Notes: generated by a model not told the origin, from the sequence alone. A DNA stretch of 64,000 bases from Arthrobacter sp. PM3 (GCF_003352915.1 NZ_CP022314.1:1057815-1121814); one strand, 5' to 3'; shown: positions 41,360-50,761, numbered from the stretch's first letter. A program made the numbers and translations.

Positions 41360-41476
41360 GGCGCCGGGCGGTGTGATCCGGCAGCATGCGTAAAAGGGGC
41401 CCCGCGCCCTGCTCGCCGCGAAGCGGCCTTAGCGGGGGCGGGGAATAGCATGCCGAGGATCACACCGTTCGGCGCC
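41360..41476. repeat. long interrupted inverted repeat upstream of the pdxS stop
   Basis: Outer arms of about 29 bases (41360-41389 with 41448-41476) contain the paired blocks ggcgccg, ggtgtgatcc and gcatgc. Between them lie ccccgc/gcgggg and a tight gccgc-gaa-gcggc hairpin. The RNA of either strand could fold into a multi-branched structure. It ends 14 bases before the pdxS stop codon. Confidence 0.65.
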
Positions 41477-41490
41477 CCCGAAAGCGCGAA

Positions 41491-42417
41491 CTACCAGCCG
41501 CGCTCGGCGAGGCGGTGCGGCTGCGGGATCTCGTCGACGTTGATGCCGACCATGGCCTCGCCCAGGCCGCGGGAGGCCTTGGCGATCTCGTCCGGGTCGT
41601 CGTAGAAGGTGGTGGCCTTCACGACGGCGGCCGCACGCTGGGCCGGGTTGCCGGACTTGAAGATGCCGGAGCCGACAAACACGCCGTCGGCGCCGAGCTG
41701 CATCATCATCGCCGCGTCCGCCGGGGTGGCGATGCCGCCGGCGGTGAACAGCACCACCGGAAGCTTGCCGGTCGCGGCAACTTCCTTGACGAGCTCGTAC
41801 GGTGCCTGCAGCTCCTTCGCCGCGACGTACAGCTCGTCCTCGGGCAGCGCGGCGAGCTTCTTGATCTCGGCCCGGATCTGGCGCATGTGCGTAGTGGCGT
41901 TGGAGACGTCCCCGGTGCCGGCCTCGCCCTTGGACCGGATCATCGCCGCGCCTTCGTTGATGCGGCGCAGCGCCTCACCAAGGTTGGTCGCACCGCAGAC
42001 GAAGGGAACAGTGAAGTTCCACTTGTCGATGTGGTTGGTGTAGTCGGCCGGGGTCAGGACCTCGGACTCGTCGATGTAGTCGACGCCGAGGGACTGCAGG
42101 ACCTGCGCCTCGACGAAGTGGCCGATCCGGGCCTTGGCCATGACCGGCACGGACACGGCCGCGATGATCTTGTCGATCATGTCGGGATCGGACATGCGGG
42201 ACACGCCGCCCTGGGCGCGGATATCGGCCGGAACGCGTTCCAGCGCCATCACGGCCACGGCACCGGCGTCTTCGGCGATGCGGGCCTGCTCGGCGTTGAC
42301 GACGTCCATGATGACGCCGCCCTTGAGCATCTCCGCCATGCCGCGCTTGACGCGGCTGCTGCCCGTGACGTTCTTCGCGGACGCGCCGGCTTCGCTGCTT
42401 ACATCAGGTGTAGACAC
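41491..42417 (-). CDS. pdxS: pyridoxal 5'-phosphate synthase lyase subunit PdxS
   Basis: Makes PLP from ribose 5-phosphate, glyceraldehyde 3-phosphate and ammonia; 308 aa TIM barrel. [54 protein letters not shown] (catalytic Lys region), [23 protein letters not shown] and [24 protein letters not shown] segments are all present. The GTG start at 42417 has AGGGG five bases upstream. It stands alone between pgsA and the M3 peptidase gene; pdxT lies about 6 kb away on the same strand. Confidence 0.97.
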   Translation of the reverse strand: MSTPDVSSEAGASAKNVTGSSRVKRGMAEMLKGGVIMDVVNAEQARIAEDAGAVAVMALERVPADIRAQGGVSRMSDPDMIDKIIAAVSVPVMAKARIGHFVEAQVLQSLGVDYIDESEVLTPADYTNHIDKWNFTVPFVCGATNLGEALRRINEGAAMIRSKGEAGTGDVSNATTHMRQIRAEIKKLAALPEDELYVAAKELQAPYELVKEVAATGKLPVVLFTAGGIATPADAAMMMQLGADGVFVGSGIFKSGNPAQRAAAVVKATTFYDDPDEIAKASRGLGEAMVGINVDEIPQPHRLAERGW

Positions 42418-42461
42418 AAAAACCCCTATGGGTAGATAGATGACCTCGCCGGGGCGCGGGC

Positions 42462-42480
42462 GGCACGTTCATGACGTGCC
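42462..42480 (-). promoter_or_regulatory. hairpin in the pdxS leader
   Basis: A 7-bp inverted repeat (ggcacgt-tcatg-acgtgcc) 45 bases before the pdxS start, within the 207-bp pgsA-pdxS gap. It could be an operator or leader hairpin. On the minus strand a tagtat hexamer lies further upstream near 42520-42530 as a candidate -10. Confidence 0.35.
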
Positions 42481-42624
42481 TCGCGCACACCGGATTACCG
42501 GATCCATTGGCCGGTAAAGCTAATACTAGCCCCCGGCCGGTGCGCCGCAGAATTCGGGTTACAGCAGCGAAAAGCGCGTGCTGCCGGGTATCCGCCGCGT
42601 CCGCCGGGACGCGGCGCGGCGCCC

Positions 42625-43263
42625 TCAGGCGGCACGCTCGGAGGCGGTGCCGTCGGGCTCTTCCAGCGACTGCCGGTGCACTGTCGCGATGCGCTGGATG
42701 ACGGTCACGAGGCTCGCCGCCGCCAGGAGGCACAGGGTGACGAAAAGGACCACGCTGGGCAGGCCCAGGCCGGTGAAGCCGGTCACGACCAGGACGGACA
42801 CCAGCCGCTCGGCACGCTCGGCAATCCCGACGTTGGCGTGGAACCCCAGGGCTTCGGCCTTGGCCCGCGCATAGGAGACCACCATGCCCAGCACCAGGCA
42901 GACGACGGCGGCAATCGCCACCGCCGGGTTCGCGCCGCCGGTGAAGAACCAGACGGCGACGCCGGCGAACAGGGCGCCGTCGGCGACGCGGTCCAGGGTG
43001 GAGTCCAGGAAGTTGCCCCACCGGCCGCCGCGGTGCTGCATCCGGGCCATGATGCCGTCAATGACGTCGGAGAAAATGAAGGCCGTGATGAACAGGGTCC
43101 CCCACCAGAGCTGTCCGAGCGGGTAGAACACCAGCGCACCGATCACCACGCCCAGCGTGCCGACGATCGTCACGGCGTCCGGGGAGACGCCGATCTTCAG
43201 CAGCCACCGGGCGAGGGGAGAAAACAGGGCGGTGAAGAACCCGCGCGCGTGCCTGTTAAGCAT
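42625..43263 (-). CDS. pgsA: CDP-alcohol phosphatidyltransferase, phosphatidylinositol phosphate synthase type
   Basis: A 212-aa membrane enzyme. In actinobacteria this locus encodes the synthase joining CDP-diacylglycerol to inositol 1-phosphate. The CDP-alcohol motif is complete: Asp66, Asp69-Gly70, Ala73-Arg74, Gly83, Asp87 and Asp91. About six membrane helices are visible. The N-terminus MLNRHARGFFTALFSPLARW is typical. It overlaps the HIT gene stop by 8 bases. The phosphatidylinositol mannoside acyltransferase and PimA genes that commonly follow are not here; pdxS comes next. Confidence 0.92.
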   Translation of the reverse strand: MLNRHARGFFTALFSPLARWLLKIGVSPDAVTIVGTLGVVIGALVFYPLGQLWWGTLFITAFIFSDVIDGIMARMQHRGGRWGNFLDSTLDRVADGALFAGVAVWFFTGGANPAVAIAAVVCLVLGMVVSYARAKAEALGFHANVGIAERAERLVSVLVVTGFTGLGLPSVVLFVTLCLLAAASLVTVIQRIATVHRQSLEEPDGTASERAA

Positions 43264-43873
43264 CCTGCTCCCCGGCGCCCGGCGGGACTGGCAGTTCCTG
43301 CGGCCAAGCGTCGGCCACCTGCTGGCGGACCTCGCCGAGTGTCTGGGTGATGGCCTTGGTCTGGGCGATGATCGGGAAGAAGTTCCCGTCCCCGCCCCAG
43401 CGCGGCACCACGTGCTGGTGCAGGTGGCCGGCGATGCCTGCCCCGCCGGTGACGCCCTGGTTCATGCCCAGGTTGAAACCGGAGGGGTTGGCTACTTTGC
43501 GCAGCACCCGCATGGCCGTCTGGGTGAGCTCGGCGAACTCGGCTGTTTCCTCGACTGTGAGGTCCGTGTAGTCGGGGACGTGCCGGTACGGGCAGACCAG
43601 CAGGTGGCCGGGGTTGTACGGGAAGAGGTTCAGCACCACGTAGCTGGTCCGTCCCCGGTAGACGATCAGCGACTCGTCATCCTCGCGTTCCGGGGCCACG
43701 CAGAACGGGCAGTCGTCCGGGTTCTTGAACTGGTGCTGGCCGCCCTTGATGTACGCCATCCGGTGCGGGGTCCAGAGCCGCTGGAAAGCGTCCGGGACCC
43801 CGGCCAGGCCGAAGTCATCCGTCACGGCGTGGTCGCCCGGATACTCCGGCCCGGCCCCTGTGGTGTCCTGCAC
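43256..43873 (-). CDS. HIT family hydrolase (histidine triad protein)
   Basis: A 205-aa protein of the HIT/Ap4A-phosphorylase-like branch typical of the actinobacterial thrS-HIT-pgsA row. DDCPFCVAPEREDDESLIVY has the N-terminal Cys pair. YNPGHLLVCPYRHVPDYTDL and the catalytic triad AGHLHQHVVPRW follow. It probably hydrolyses nucleoside phosphoramidates or dinucleoside polyphosphates; the substrate is not known. The GTG at 43873 is chosen because GGAAGG lies about 8 bases upstream. It lies 19 bases from thrS. Confidence 0.92.
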   Translation of the reverse strand: MQDTTGAGPEYPGDHAVTDDFGLAGVPDAFQRLWTPHRMAYIKGGQHQFKNPDDCPFCVAPEREDDESLIVYRGRTSYVVLNLFPYNPGHLLVCPYRHVPDYTDLTVEETAEFAELTQTAMRVLRKVANPSGFNLGMNQGVTGGAGIAGHLHQHVVPRWGGDGNFFPIIAQTKAITQTLGEVRQQVADAWPQELPVPPGAGEQDA

Positions 43874-43892
43874 GCGCTGCCCTTCCGTCTGC

Positions 43893-45902
43893 CTAGCTGG
43901 TCCGGTTGCGGACAGCGTCGACGATCCGGCGGACGGCCTCGGCGACGGGCACGCCGTTGTCCTGGCTGCCGTCCCGGAAGCGGAAGGACACGGCACCGGC
44001 CTCGGCGTCGTCACCGCCGGCGATCAGCACGAACGGGATCTTGTCCTTGCTGGCGGTGCGGATCTTCTTCGGGAACCGGTCCGAGGAGATGTCCACTTCG
44101 GCGCGGATGCCGGCGGCCTTGAGCTGGTCGACGACGTCGAACATGTAGTCGTTGAAGGCCTCCGCCACCGGGATGCCCACCACCTGCACCGGCGCCAGCC
44201 AGGCGGGGAAGGCTCCGGCGTAGTGCTCGGTGAGCACGCCCATGAAGCGCTCCACCGAGCCGAATAGCGCGCGGTGGATCATCACGGGACGCTGGCGGGT
44301 GCCGTCGGCGGCCTGGAATTCCAGTTCGAAGCGTTCGGGCAGGTTGAAGTCCAGCTGGATGGTGGACATCTGCCAGGTGCGGCCGAGCGCGTCCTTGGCC
44401 TGGACCGAGATCTTGGGGCCGTAGAACGCTGCTCCGCCCGGATCCGGGACCAGTTCGAGGCCGGAGGCTTCCGCCACCTCGGCGAGGGTGCGGGTAGCTT
44501 CCTCCCACGTGGCGTCGTCGCCGACGAACTTGTCCTCGTTCTTGGTGGAGAGCTCGAGGTAGAAGTCGTCCAGCCCGTAGTCCTTCAGCAGCCCGAGGAC
44601 GAAGTTCAGCGTGGTGGTGAGCTCGTCCTTCATCTGCTCGCGGGTGCAGTAGATGTGGGCGTCGTCCTGGGTCATGCCCCGGACGCGGGTCAGTCCGTGG
44701 ACCACGCCGGACTTCTCGTAGCGGTAGACCGAGCCGAACTCGAAGAGCCGCAGCGGCAGTTCGCGGTAGGAGCGGCCCCGGGACCGGAAGATCAGGTTAT
44801 GCATGGGGCAGTTCATCGGTTTGAGGTAGTAGTCCTGGCCCGGCTTGCGGACCGTGCCGTCCTCGTTCAGTTCCGCGTCGATGTGCATCGCCGGGAACAT
44901 GCCTTCGCGGTACCAGTCCAGGTGGCCGGAGACCTCATACAGGTGGCCCTTGGTGATGTGCGGGGTGTAGACGAACTCGTAGCCGGCGTCCACATGTCGC
45001 TGCCGGGAGTAGTCCTCCATGGCCTTGCGGATGATGCCGCCCTTGGGGTGGAACACCGGCAGGCCGGAACCGAGCTCGTCCGGGAAGGAGAACAGGTCCA
45101 GTTCCGCGCCGAGTTTGCGGTGGTCGCGACGTTCGGCCTCGGCAATGCGCTCCTGGTAGGCCTTCAGGGCGTCCTTGGTGGGCCAGGCGGTGCCGTAGAT
45201 GCGCTGCAGCTGCTGGTTGTTCTGGTTGCCCAGCCAGTAGGCGGCCGAGGACCGGGTCAGGGCGAAGGCGTTGGAGATCAGCTTGGTGTTGGGCAGGTGC
45301 GGGCCGCGGCACAGATCGCACCAGACGGTGTCGCCGCTCTTGCGGTCCACGTTGTCGTAGATGGTGATGTCGCCCGCGCCGACCTCAACGTTGACGCCCT
45401 CGCCGGCGTCGGCGGCGTCGTTCTTCTTGCCCAGGAGTTCGAGCTTGTAGGGCTCGTCCTTCATGGCTTCGCGGGCCTCGTCCTCGGAGACTACGCGGCG
45501 CACGAATTTCTGGTTCTGGTTGATGATTTTCTGCATCATCTTTTCCAGCTGGCGCAGGTCTTCCGGGGTGAAGGGCTCGGCGACGTCGAAGTCGAAGTAG
45601 AAGCCGTCCGTGATGTAGGGCCCGATCCCGAGCTTGGCGTCGGGGCGCAGCTGCTGCACGGCCTGGGCCATGACGTGGGCTGTGGAGTGGCGCAGGACGT
45701 TGAGCCCGTCCGGGGAGTCAATGGTCACGCCCTCGACCGTGGCGTTCTCCGGAAGGGCCTGGTCCAGGTCCAACAGAGCGCCGTTGACGCGGGCTACAAC
45801 GACGTCGCGGCGCTCAAAGAAGAGTTCCGCGCCGGTGGTCCCGGTAGTCACCTTGGTCTCTTCGCCGTCGACGAGAAGGGTGATCTGCTGGGCATCTGAC
45901 AC
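43893..45902 (-). CDS. thrS: threonyl-tRNA synthetase
   Basis: 669-aa class II synthetase. The N-terminal TGS domain covers about 1-65. The editing domain has [16 protein letters not shown] and the [19 protein letters not shown] zinc-like motif. The catalytic core has [52 protein letters not shown] and the motif 3 [15 protein letters not shown]. An anticodon domain follows. The GTG start has AGGAG upstream. It starts the thrS-HIT-pgsA unit, 19 bases after the dnaE2 stop; no T-box is visible in that short gap. Confidence 0.98.
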   Translation of the reverse strand: MSDAQQITLLVDGEETKVTTGTTGAELFFERRDVVVARVNGALLDLDQALPENATVEGVTIDSPDGLNVLRHSTAHVMAQAVQQLRPDAKLGIGPYITDGFYFDFDVAEPFTPEDLRQLEKMMQKIINQNQKFVRRVVSEDEAREAMKDEPYKLELLGKKNDAADAGEGVNVEVGAGDITIYDNVDRKSGDTVWCDLCRGPHLPNTKLISNAFALTRSSAAYWLGNQNNQQLQRIYGTAWPTKDALKAYQERIAEAERRDHRKLGAELDLFSFPDELGSGLPVFHPKGGIIRKAMEDYSRQRHVDAGYEFVYTPHITKGHLYEVSGHLDWYREGMFPAMHIDAELNEDGTVRKPGQDYYLKPMNCPMHNLIFRSRGRSYRELPLRLFEFGSVYRYEKSGVVHGLTRVRGMTQDDAHIYCTREQMKDELTTTLNFVLGLLKDYGLDDFYLELSTKNEDKFVGDDATWEEATRTLAEVAEASGLELVPDPGGAAFYGPKISVQAKDALGRTWQMSTIQLDFNLPERFELEFQAADGTRQRPVMIHRALFGSVERFMGVLTEHYAGAFPAWLAPVQVVGIPVAEAFNDYMFDVVDQLKAAGIRAEVDISSDRFPKKIRTASKDKIPFVLIAGGDDAEAGAVSFRFRDGSQDNGVPVAEAVRRIVDAVRNRTS

Positions 45903-45921
45903 GGGTGTCTCCTATTCAAAG

Positions 45922-48900
45922 TTAAGGCTTCGTAGCTTGTGGCGTACGGGGACCACAGCCAGCCTCGTCCATGCTATCGGTTTCTGAAGAGGCCAACCAA
46001 CGCGGCGCGGCCGCGGCCGGGGCGCCGGAAACGGGCTCCGGGAACGGCAGGGTTTCGGTGCGGCTGAGGTCCCAGGCCATGCTGGCGCTGATGCTGATCC
46101 CCCGCGGCCCGGTCCGGCGGGTGGTGCCGCGGATCAGCAGCAGGCGGGTGCTGAACAGCAACGGTCCGGCCTGCTCCTGCGCCTCGTGGAAAAAGACCGA
46201 GTCCACGCAGCCCGTGCCGTCGTCGACGCTGATGAACACCACCCGGCGGCCGCCGCGCATGGGCGGGGTCTGCGTGGCCACCCGCACCCCGGCCACGAGC
46301 ACTTCCGTGCCGTTGCGCAGCCCCAGCAGCCTGTCAGCGGTGGTGACGCCGAGCCGGTCCAGCAGCGGGCGGTGGCTGGCCATGAGGTGTTCGCTGACGT
46401 CCACGGCCATGAGGTCCAGTTCGGCCCGGACGATCTCCACCGTGCTCGGCGCGGGCAGCACGGCCGGAAGGTTCTTCAGTTCCACGTCGCCCAGCGGCAG
46501 CGCCAACTGTCCCTCGATGACCTCCACGCCCTTCCGGAGGGGCCGGCTCCGGAGCTCCTGCAGGTGGTGGACCAGGTCCGCCCGGTTGGCGGCTCCCCCG
46601 GATGCCCGGTGCAGTGTGTCGAAGGCGCCCAGCTGGGCCAGGCGCTGGATGCCGGGCCGGCTCAGCCGGGACCGGGCGCGCAGGTCCGCCAGGGAATCGT
46701 AGGGCTGGCCGGCCACAATCCGCTTCAGTTCGGCGGCGGAGAGCCCGAAGATGCCGTTCAGGCTCAGCCGGATGCCCAGCTTGCCCCGGTCCGGCCCGGC
46801 GTCGACCCGCTCCACCCGGTACTCGGCCCGGCTCCGGTTGATGTCGAGGGGAAGGATGGGGATGCCCAGCCGGCGGGCCTCGGCCACGAGCAGGCGTTTG
46901 GGGTACATGCCGGGATCGTGCTCCCAGAGCCCGGCCAGGAAGGCTTCCGGGTGGTGCGCCTTGAGCCAGGCCGACTGGTAGGTGGGCACGGCAAAGGCGG
47001 CGCCGTGGGCCTTGCAGAACCCGAAGCTGCCAAAGGCCTTCAGCGTGCCCCAGACCTTGTCCACCACCTCGGGGCTGTAGTTCCGGGCCCGAGCCTCCTT
47101 CCGGAAGAATTCCTCCACCCTGGCTTCCAGCACCTCGTTGCCCAGCGCCCGGCGGAATTCGTCGGCGCGCGCCAGGCCGCACCCGGTCATGACGTCGAAG
47201 GTTTTGAGGATCTGTTCGTGGAAGACGGTGACCCCGTGGGTTTCCTGGAGGACCGGCTTGAGGTCAGGGTGCGGGTAGATCTCGGGGGCGAACCCGTGCC
47301 GGTGCTCCAGGAAGGGCCGTACCATGTCGGATTTCATCGGGCCGGGGCGGAACAGTGAGATGTCGATGATGAGATCGTTGAATTCCCGGGGCGCCATCTT
47401 GCCGATCAGTTCACGCTGGCCCGGCGATTCGATCTGGAAACAGCCCAGGGTGTGGGTGCTGCGGATCAGTTCAAAGGTTGCCTCGTCATCGAGCGGGACC
47501 GCGTTGAGGTCGATGCGCCCGTCCGCGGCAATGTAGTCCGGGCCTGCCCCGTCCGGGCCGGCCGGATGCGCGCCGGCGGCCACCACCTCGGCCTTGGAGG
47601 GGTGGAGCCGGATGACTTCCCGCACGGCGAAGGCCATGGCGCTCTGCATCCGGACACCCAGGACATCGAGCTTGAGCATGCCCATGGGGTCCATGTCGTG
47701 CTTGTCGAACTGGCTCATGGGCAGCCCCAGGCCGCTGGGCTGCACGGGGGTGCGGTCCAGCAGGGTGGCATCGCCCAGGATCACCCCGCACGGGTGCATG
47801 GAGATGTGGCGGGGCAGCCGGTCCAGCCGTTCCGTGAGGTCCACCAGCAGGTCCAGCTGCTGGTTTTCGCCGGCGCCGCGCTGCTCCACCCGGCCCGCGA
47901 ATTCCTTCAGCTCGGGTTTCTCCGCGAGGGCTTCGCGGAAGTGCCGGGCCGAGAACCGCCACAGCTGCTTGGCGATTTCCCCGACCTCGCCGTCGTCCAT
48001 CCCCAGGGCCAGGCCGGCGTCCCGCACGGCACCGCGAGCGCGGTAGCCGTTCTGCATGCTCATCAGCGTGACGCGTTCGGCCCCGAAGCGCTCAAAGATT
48101 TTCCGGTAGACGTTGTGCCGTTCGGCGCTTTCGACGTCGATGTCGATGTCCGGCAGCGTGGCCCGGTCGCGGGAGAGGAAGCGTTCAAAGATGAGGTCGT
48201 GCTGGAGCGGGTTCACCTGGCTGATGTCGATCAGGTAGTTGACCAGGCTCGACGCTCCCGAACCCCGGGCAGCGGCCCGGACGTCCATGGCCAGGATCAT
48301 GCGGGAGACCTCGGCGACGGTCAGGAAGTAGGAGGCAAAGCCCAGCGAGTCGATGATCCGGAGCTCGTGCTGCAGCCGGGCCCGCATCTGCTGCTCCTGC
48401 CGGCCGGAGATACCCGGGAAGCGGCGGCCGATGCCGGCCTCGCAGCGCAGGGTCAGCTCTGCGAGCGCGTCACCGGCGATCCCGATCACGGCTGCTTCCG
48501 GCACCACGGGCTGCTTCCAGCCCATATCGGCTGCCGGGTCCATGCGGCAGCGGTCGGCGAGCGCCTCGGTCTGGGCGAGGAGCCGTTTGAGGTCCGCCGT
48601 GCCGTATCCGGCGGCGTGGATGATCTCCTTGCCCAGGTCCAGCATCCGGGCCGGCGATTTAAGCCAGGCCTGGCCGTTGGGCTGCAGCAGCGGGGCGGCG
48701 GACAGTTCGGGGAGGGATTTGAGGGCCCGGGCGGAGTCCAGCACATCGGCGGTGGCCGCGCCGTCCTCGGCGACGTAGCGTACGGCGTTGCTCAGCACGG
48801 CCGGTACCGCGTGCTCTGCGGCGAGTTTGAGCATGCGCACGGCATGGGCGGTGCTTAGCGGCTCCCCGGGCGGGCTGAGCTGGGAGACCACCTCCGCGGC

Positions 48901-49440
48901 CAGCGTCCCGGGAGGCATGGCGTCCAGCCAACGTTTGAAGAGGGTCCGGGGGCGCAGGTACCGCCGGCCGCCCATGGCACGGCCGACGTCGGAGTCCGGG
49001 CCGATCAGGACGGTCAGGACCGGCTGCAGGGTTTCCGGGTGCAGGGTGCGGGAGGCCAGCTCCGCCCGGGTGACGGCCACCGGCACCGCTCCCTGCGCTT
49101 TGCCCGTGGTGCGGGCGTGGGCGTCGGAGATCAGCCGGCATAGCGCCCGGTACCCGGCGCCGTTATTGTGGCCGTGCGCCAGTACGACGACGCGTCCCCC
49201 GAGCTGGGTGCGGAGGTCGCCGTCGTCGTCGAAGACCGCGAGGTCCACCCCGACGATCGCGTCCAGGCCGGCGGCCATGCATGCCTTCAGGTGCTTGACG
49301 GTGCCGTAGAGCCCGTCACGGTCCGTGCAGGCGAGCGCGGTGGCGCCGTCGGCCGCCGCGGCGGCGGCGAGTTCATCCGGCCAGGAGACGCCGTAGTGGG
49401 CGCTGAAGGCGGTGGAGACGTGCAGATGGGTGAAGCTCAT
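45922..49440 (-). CDS. dnaE2: error-prone DNA polymerase III alpha homologue DnaE2 (ImuC)
   Basis: 1172-aa C-family DNA polymerase used in damage-induced mutagenesis. The PHP domain begins MSFTHLHVSTAFSAHYGVSW; its usual metal-binding His set looks partly lost. The catalytic palm has ARGSGASSLVNYLIDISQVN and PDIDIDVESAERHNVYRKIF (catalytic Asp pair near residue 430). GCGLARADEFRRALG-like and GFCKAHGAAFA follow. The C-terminal OB fold is VFISVDDGTGCVDSVFF. The ATG at 49440 overlaps the DUF6504 stop as ATGA. It is likely under SOS control through the site before that gene. Confidence 0.93.
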   Translation of the reverse strand: MSFTHLHVSTAFSAHYGVSWPDELAAAAAADGATALACTDRDGLYGTVKHLKACMAAGLDAIVGVDLAVFDDDGDLRTQLGGRVVVLAHGHNNGAGYRALCRLISDAHARTTGKAQGAVPVAVTRAELASRTLHPETLQPVLTVLIGPDSDVGRAMGGRRYLRPRTLFKRWLDAMPPGTLAAEVVSQLSPPGEPLSTAHAVRMLKLAAEHAVPAVLSNAVRYVAEDGAATADVLDSARALKSLPELSAAPLLQPNGQAWLKSPARMLDLGKEIIHAAGYGTADLKRLLAQTEALADRCRMDPAADMGWKQPVVPEAAVIGIAGDALAELTLRCEAGIGRRFPGISGRQEQQMRARLQHELRIIDSLGFASYFLTVAEVSRMILAMDVRAAARGSGASSLVNYLIDISQVNPLQHDLIFERFLSRDRATLPDIDIDVESAERHNVYRKIFERFGAERVTLMSMQNGYRARGAVRDAGLALGMDDGEVGEIAKQLWRFSARHFREALAEKPELKEFAGRVEQRGAGENQQLDLLVDLTERLDRLPRHISMHPCGVILGDATLLDRTPVQPSGLGLPMSQFDKHDMDPMGMLKLDVLGVRMQSAMAFAVREVIRLHPSKAEVVAAGAHPAGPDGAGPDYIAADGRIDLNAVPLDDEATFELIRSTHTLGCFQIESPGQRELIGKMAPREFNDLIIDISLFRPGPMKSDMVRPFLEHRHGFAPEIYPHPDLKPVLQETHGVTVFHEQILKTFDVMTGCGLARADEFRRALGNEVLEARVEEFFRKEARARNYSPEVVDKVWGTLKAFGSFGFCKAHGAAFAVPTYQSAWLKAHHPEAFLAGLWEHDPGMYPKRLLVAEARRLGIPILPLDINRSRAEYRVERVDAGPDRGKLGIRLSLNGIFGLSAAELKRIVAGQPYDSLADLRARSRLSRPGIQRLAQLGAFDTLHRASGGAANRADLVHHLQELRSRPLRKGVEVIEGQLALPLGDVELKNLPAVLPAPSTVEIVRAELDLMAVDVSEHLMASHRPLLDRLGVTTADRLLGLRNGTEVLVAGVRVATQTPPMRGGRRVVFISVDDGTGCVDSVFFHEAQEQAGPLLFSTRLLLIRGTTRRTGPRGISISASMAWDLSRTETLPFPEPVSGAPAAAAPRWLASSETDSMDEAGCGPRTPQATKP

Positions 49441-49772
49441 GCCGATTCGGGCTTCCGGAGGGGGCGCAGGGCGTCGTGGATTTTCAGGAGCCGCCACCGG
49501 CCGCTGCCGACATGCCGGCTCAGGTCCAGGGTGAGGGTGGGCTCCGCCGCGTGGTCCCCGGCGGCACGCACCTGGACCCGCCAGATCTCGTGGTCCACCA
49601 GGCCCGGTCCGCTCCCGAGCGGGGCACGGCTTTCCTCCGTCCACCACTGGCGGCGCTCATACCAACGGACGGGTTCCGCGCAGACCGTGTAGTTCCGGCC
49701 GGCCCAGTGGAGGCGCAGGGGCTGCCCGGAGGGCGTGCAGGCGACCTCCACGGACTCGCTGAACGTCCCCAC
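49437..49772 (-). CDS. DUF6504 family protein of the dnaE2 cassette
   Basis: A 111-aa small protein, residues like VACTPSGQPLRLHWAGRNYT, VRWYERRQWWTEE and EIWRVQVRA, ending GSGRWRLLKIHDALRPLRKP. This pattern is found in actinobacteria between imuB (a Y-family-like polymerase gene) and dnaE2; its function is unknown to me. The GTG at 49772 is chosen for the GGGAGG a few bases upstream; a longer frame to 49868 lacks this and covers the promoter. Its stop overlaps dnaE2. No imuA'/imuB gene lies upstream here. Confidence 0.8.
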   Translation of the reverse strand: MGTFSESVEVACTPSGQPLRLHWAGRNYTVCAEPVRWYERRQWWTEESRAPLGSGPGLVDHEIWRVQVRAAGDHAAEPTLTLDLSRHVGSGRWRLLKIHDALRPLRKPESA

Positions 49773-49879
49773 ACTGCCTCCCGTGCCCCCTCCGGCGCCT
49801 GTCCGGCGCCGATTCCCGTGCCTGTCCCATGCCTGTACTGTGCCTGTACTGTGCGCAGTCCAGCGCATATCCAGAATAT

Positions 49880-49895
49880 TCGAACATATCTTCGA
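49880..49895 (-). promoter_or_regulatory. LexA (SOS) box upstream of DUF6504-dnaE2
   Basis: The sequence tcgaacatatcttcga matches the actinobacterial LexA consensus TCGAAC-N4-GTTCGA at 11 of 12 fixed positions, within a longer TTCGAA-N6-TTCGAA palindrome (49879-49896). It lies 108 bases before the DUF6504 GTG. The AT-rich surroundings fit a promoter. It also faces the plus-strand gene at 49977. Confidence 0.75.
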
Positions 49896-49976
49896 ATAAA
49901 TCCAGTTTACGCAGGGACGGCGGCAAAACCCAGATCAGGGGTGGACGGACGCAGGCGCAGGTAGCAGGATTGAGCC

Positions 49977-50363
49977 ATGAGCTCCCATAACGCACTCCTG
50001 AAGCACGTAAGCATCGCCGCCAAGGACTCAACCTTGGTGGCGACTTTTGATATAGACGGCAATATCCCCGGGCAGGGCGCCTATGTTGTGGGGCTTGTGG
50101 CGGCCACCCCGGACCATTCCCATCAGCGAAGAATGGGGATCGAATTCATGAACGGCGAGGCCGTGTCCTTCTACTGCTTCAGCCATGACGGCACTGAGGA
50201 AAACTTCGACCTCGCGGGGGTCGAACACTCGGGCAGCACCATCACCGGCAACTTCCCCCTCACCACAGTGCTGGGATTGCCGAAGGGACACCTCATGACG
50301 GCGTTCAGCGATTGCGACGGCCGTGACTACCAGTCCAATGTGCCGGTGGAAGAATCCCTCTAA
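49977..50363 (+). CDS. hypothetical small protein
   Basis: A 128-aa soluble protein I do not recognise. It reads as mostly beta strand (STLVATFDIDG, GAYVVGLVAATPD, AVSFYCFSHDG, STITGNFPLTTVLGLPKG), with an acidic overall charge and no signal peptide or membrane helix. Codon use resembles its neighbours, so it is likely a real gene. The ATG has GGATTGAG upstream. It lies between the SOS box and chorismate mutase, convergent with the latter; whether the SOS box also affects it is unknown. Confidence 0.65.
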   Translation: MSSHNALLKHVSIAAKDSTLVATFDIDGNIPGQGAYVVGLVAATPDHSHQRRMGIEFMNGEAVSFYCFSHDGTEENFDLAGVEHSGSTITGNFPLTTVLGLPKGHLMTAFSDCDGRDYQSNVPVEESL

Positions 50364-50420
50364 CCGGCGGCAACCGGCATAGGACCAGGGCGGCCGCCTG
50401 CCGGTGGCCGCAACCCCTGC

Positions 50421-50741
50421 TCAGTTGCCGGCTTTGTAAACTTCCAGCTCCAGCGCGGTGAACGCCTCCACCATGGCGCGGTAGGTTTTCTCGACGATGG
50501 CGGGATCGATGTCCTTCTGCTCCGCCGTTGCCTTGACGTGCTCGATCACGCGTTCCACCCGGCCCGGCGCCCGGACCTCGGCGCTGTCCGCCTTCAGGGT
50601 GCCGGCGATCCGGATCAGTCGCTCCCGGCGCCCGATCAGTGCCACGATCTGCTCATCCACCTCGTCAACGGCTACCCGCACTGCTGCGAGTTGTGCCTTG
50701 TCGGCTTCGGCGTCTTTGTCGTATCCGTGATTTGTGGACAT
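50421..50741 (-). CDS. chorismate mutase (AroQ type)
   Basis: A 106-aa AroQ-fold enzyme converting chorismate to prephenate on the way to Phe and Tyr. The three-helix pattern is VRVAVDEVDEQIVALIGRRE, RLIRIAGTLKADSAEVRAPG and RVERVIEHVKATAEQKDIDP. The active-site Arg and Lys positions and the C-terminal EKTYRAMVEAFTALELE helix are present. The first 20 residues are a loose Asp/Lys tail. The start is the ATG at 50741 or 50747; neither has a good ribosome site. It uses the product of aroC at the far end of the window but is not in that operon. Confidence 0.85.
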   Translation of the reverse strand: MSTNHGYDKDAEADKAQLAAVRVAVDEVDEQIVALIGRRERLIRIAGTLKADSAEVRAPGRVERVIEHVKATAEQKDIDPAIVEKTYRAMVEAFTALELEVYKAGN

Positions 50742-50761
50742 GTGCATGACAGTATCTAAAG

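Noticed and set aside
44274..45899. A 541-codon plus-strand frame opposite thrS, and similar frames opposite rel (25660-27330) and dnaE2 (46186-48858)
   Set aside because: All are antisense shadows of well-supported genes.
45903..45921. T-box leader for thrS (and likewise for alaS)
   Set aside because: The gap before thrS is 19 bases, and the region before alaS has no T-box core or stem I pattern.
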